DNA of 64,000 nt. Origin: Ottowia thiooxydans DSM 14619. Its GTDB lineage: Bacteria; Pseudomonadota; Gammaproteobacteria; Burkholderiales; Burkholderiaceae_C. Positions 63,551 to 64,000 of this stretch are shown piece by piece; the stretch's first letter is position 1; each line of letters begins with the position of its first letter. The notes under the pieces were generated by a model. That model was not told the origin of the DNA, ran no database searches, and saw only the letters and a list, made by a program, of their open reading frames with translations. Position numbers and translations under genes: made by a program. The stretch lies in contig NZ_KE383944.1 in assembly GCF_000422885.1 (NCBI RefSeq), positions 63,169 through 127,168 of the forward strand, in the 5' to 3' direction.

Positions 63551-63641
63551 GAGGGCAAGCGGCGGTTGATTTATTCGCAGCGCTAACTAGTTGCCGTCTG
63601 CGCTTTTCTTGAGGTCGGAGGCCGGGATATGCCCCCGGCAG
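63517..63641. repeat. Composite interspersed repeat, copy B
   Basis: In order: TTAACTCCCTCTCC...GGGAGAGGG, GTGAGGGCAAGCGGCGGTTGATTT, a less conserved ~35-base part, then TTTTCTTGAGGTCGGAGGCCGGGAT...CCCGGCAG. These are the same blocks as at 11864-11985 in the opposite orientation. Compared with copy A, the repeat stops right after CCGGCAG, where the IS3-family sequence begins, and lacks the following CAAAGAAAG hairpin. Confidence 0.7.
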
Positions 63642-63648
63642 TGTGTGC

Positions 63649-64000
63649 TGGTCAAGTAATTTCGGACACCTAGATAGGGGCACGTACTGCCATGTGTCGT
63701 TCATAGACATTGGGAGGCAGATAACCCAGGCTCGAGTGCAGGCGGCGGCTGTTGTAGAAGCCGACGATGTAGTCGCAGATGTCGGCAGCGGCTTCAGCGT
63801 GGTTGGCGTAGTCGCGCTGCCACACACGTTCCATCTTGAGGTTCAGGAAGAAGCGCTCCATCACGGCGTTGTCCCAGCAGTTGCCCTTGCCGCTCATGCT
63901 AGCGCGCAGACCATGGCGTGCCAGCAACTGCTGATGCTCGCGGCTGGCGTACTGGCTGCCCCTGTCGGAATGAACGATGAGTCCTGCAGCAGGTCGACGC
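63649..64000 (-). mobile_element. IS3-family insertion sequence, one end, running off the window
   Basis: The sequence GGTCAAGTAATTTCGGACACC at about 63649-63671 appears to be the outer end of the element, adjacent to the transposase stop. The remainder is OrfB. The other end lies beyond the right edge. The element abuts the interspersed repeat copy B, suggesting it inserted into that repeat. Confidence 0.7.
63670..64000 (-). CDS. IS3-family transposase OrfB (C-terminal part)
   Basis: The minus strand is open from the window edge to the stop at 63670. It encodes IVHSDRGSQYASREHQQLL with the second catalytic aspartate, then LRASMSGKGNCWDNAVMERF with the catalytic glutamate, and ends with VGFYNSRRLHSSLGYLPPN and the C-terminus. 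No stop or frameshift is seen in this part, unlike the remnants near 30-31.7 kb, so the element may be intact. The N-terminal half and OrfA are outside the window. Confidence 0.92.
   Translation of the reverse strand, partial: RRPAAGLIVHSDRGSQYASREHQQLLARHGLRASMSGKGNCWDNAVMERFFLNLKMERVWQRDYANHAEAAADICDYIVGFYNSRRLHSSLGYLPPNVYERHMAVRAPI

Larger units (their letters stand above)
63392..63648. other. Repeat-rich spacer after chpA
   Basis: No gene is supported. The region holds three tandem palindromic units (63449-63550) and copy B of the composite interspersed repeat (63517-63641), then the boundary of the IS3-family element. The palindromes may terminate the chpA transcript. Confidence 0.6.

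Overview
The window looks like a chromosomal segment of a betaproteobacterium of the order Burkholderiales, most likely Comamonadaceae or a close relative. The grounds are the tandem trimeric porins with an MKKxLxALAVLA-type signal peptide, the Bug-type tripartite-tricarboxylate receptor, the dusB-fis-purH order, the complete pilGHIJ-chpA chemosensory cluster behind thiD and a rubredoxin, and high-GC coding sequence with family-typical intergenic palindromic repeats. No tRNA, rRNA or CRISPR array was recognised.

Layout. 1-1141: ergothioneine genes egtD and the start of egtB (cut by the left edge). 1292-11452: a type II secretion system, gspG-H-I-J-K-L-M-N-D-E on the minus strand with gspC divergent on the plus strand; gspF is not in the cluster. 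11453-14139: repeat-rich spacers around ilvA, with a candidate small RNA on the minus strand upstream of it. 14140-17685: an OsmC-family protein, coq7, and two paralogous porins. 18162-23065: a minus-strand group of an FAD monooxygenase (UbiH type), dsbC, an M61 peptidase and a DUF3108 protein. 23151-26962: a minus-strand catabolic operon (Bug receptor, FMN hydroxy-acid dehydrogenase, FAH-family hydrolase, class II aldolase). 27269-29465: MOSC protein and ychF.

29736-31763 is a small AT-richer island with two dead IS3-type transposase remnants flanking a gene for a protein with an IPTL-CTERM-like sorting tail. 32132-33968: cytochrome b561 and two YceI proteins. 34131-39986: an AraC-type regulator, an AhpD-like protein, an acyl-CoA-dehydrogenase-like flavoprotein and a NitT/TauT-type ABC transporter with a Tat-exported receptor. 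40079-42851: a sterol-desaturase-like protein, a protein with the IPTL-type sorting motif in its middle (midcut-by-XrtH type), an AlkB-like dioxygenase and a YqaA-like membrane protein. 42934-45902: dusB-fis-purH. 46247-50864: a four-gene chaperone-usher system of the spore-coat-U (SCPU) type. 50873-53111: hemL and thiD. 53200-63391: rubredoxin, then pilG-pilH-pilI-pilJ-chpA, which controls type IV pili. 63392-64000: palindromic repeats and the end of an IS3-family element running off the right edge.

The features most worth follow-up are the candidate small RNA with a CUCCUCC anti-Shine-Dalgarno stretch (13891-13985), the two putative exosortase-H substrates without an exosortase in the window, the flavoprotein/AhpD/ABC operon, the type II secretion cluster lacking gspF, and an interspersed composite repeat present in inverted copies near 11.9 kb and 63.6 kb, the second of which ends at the IS3 element.
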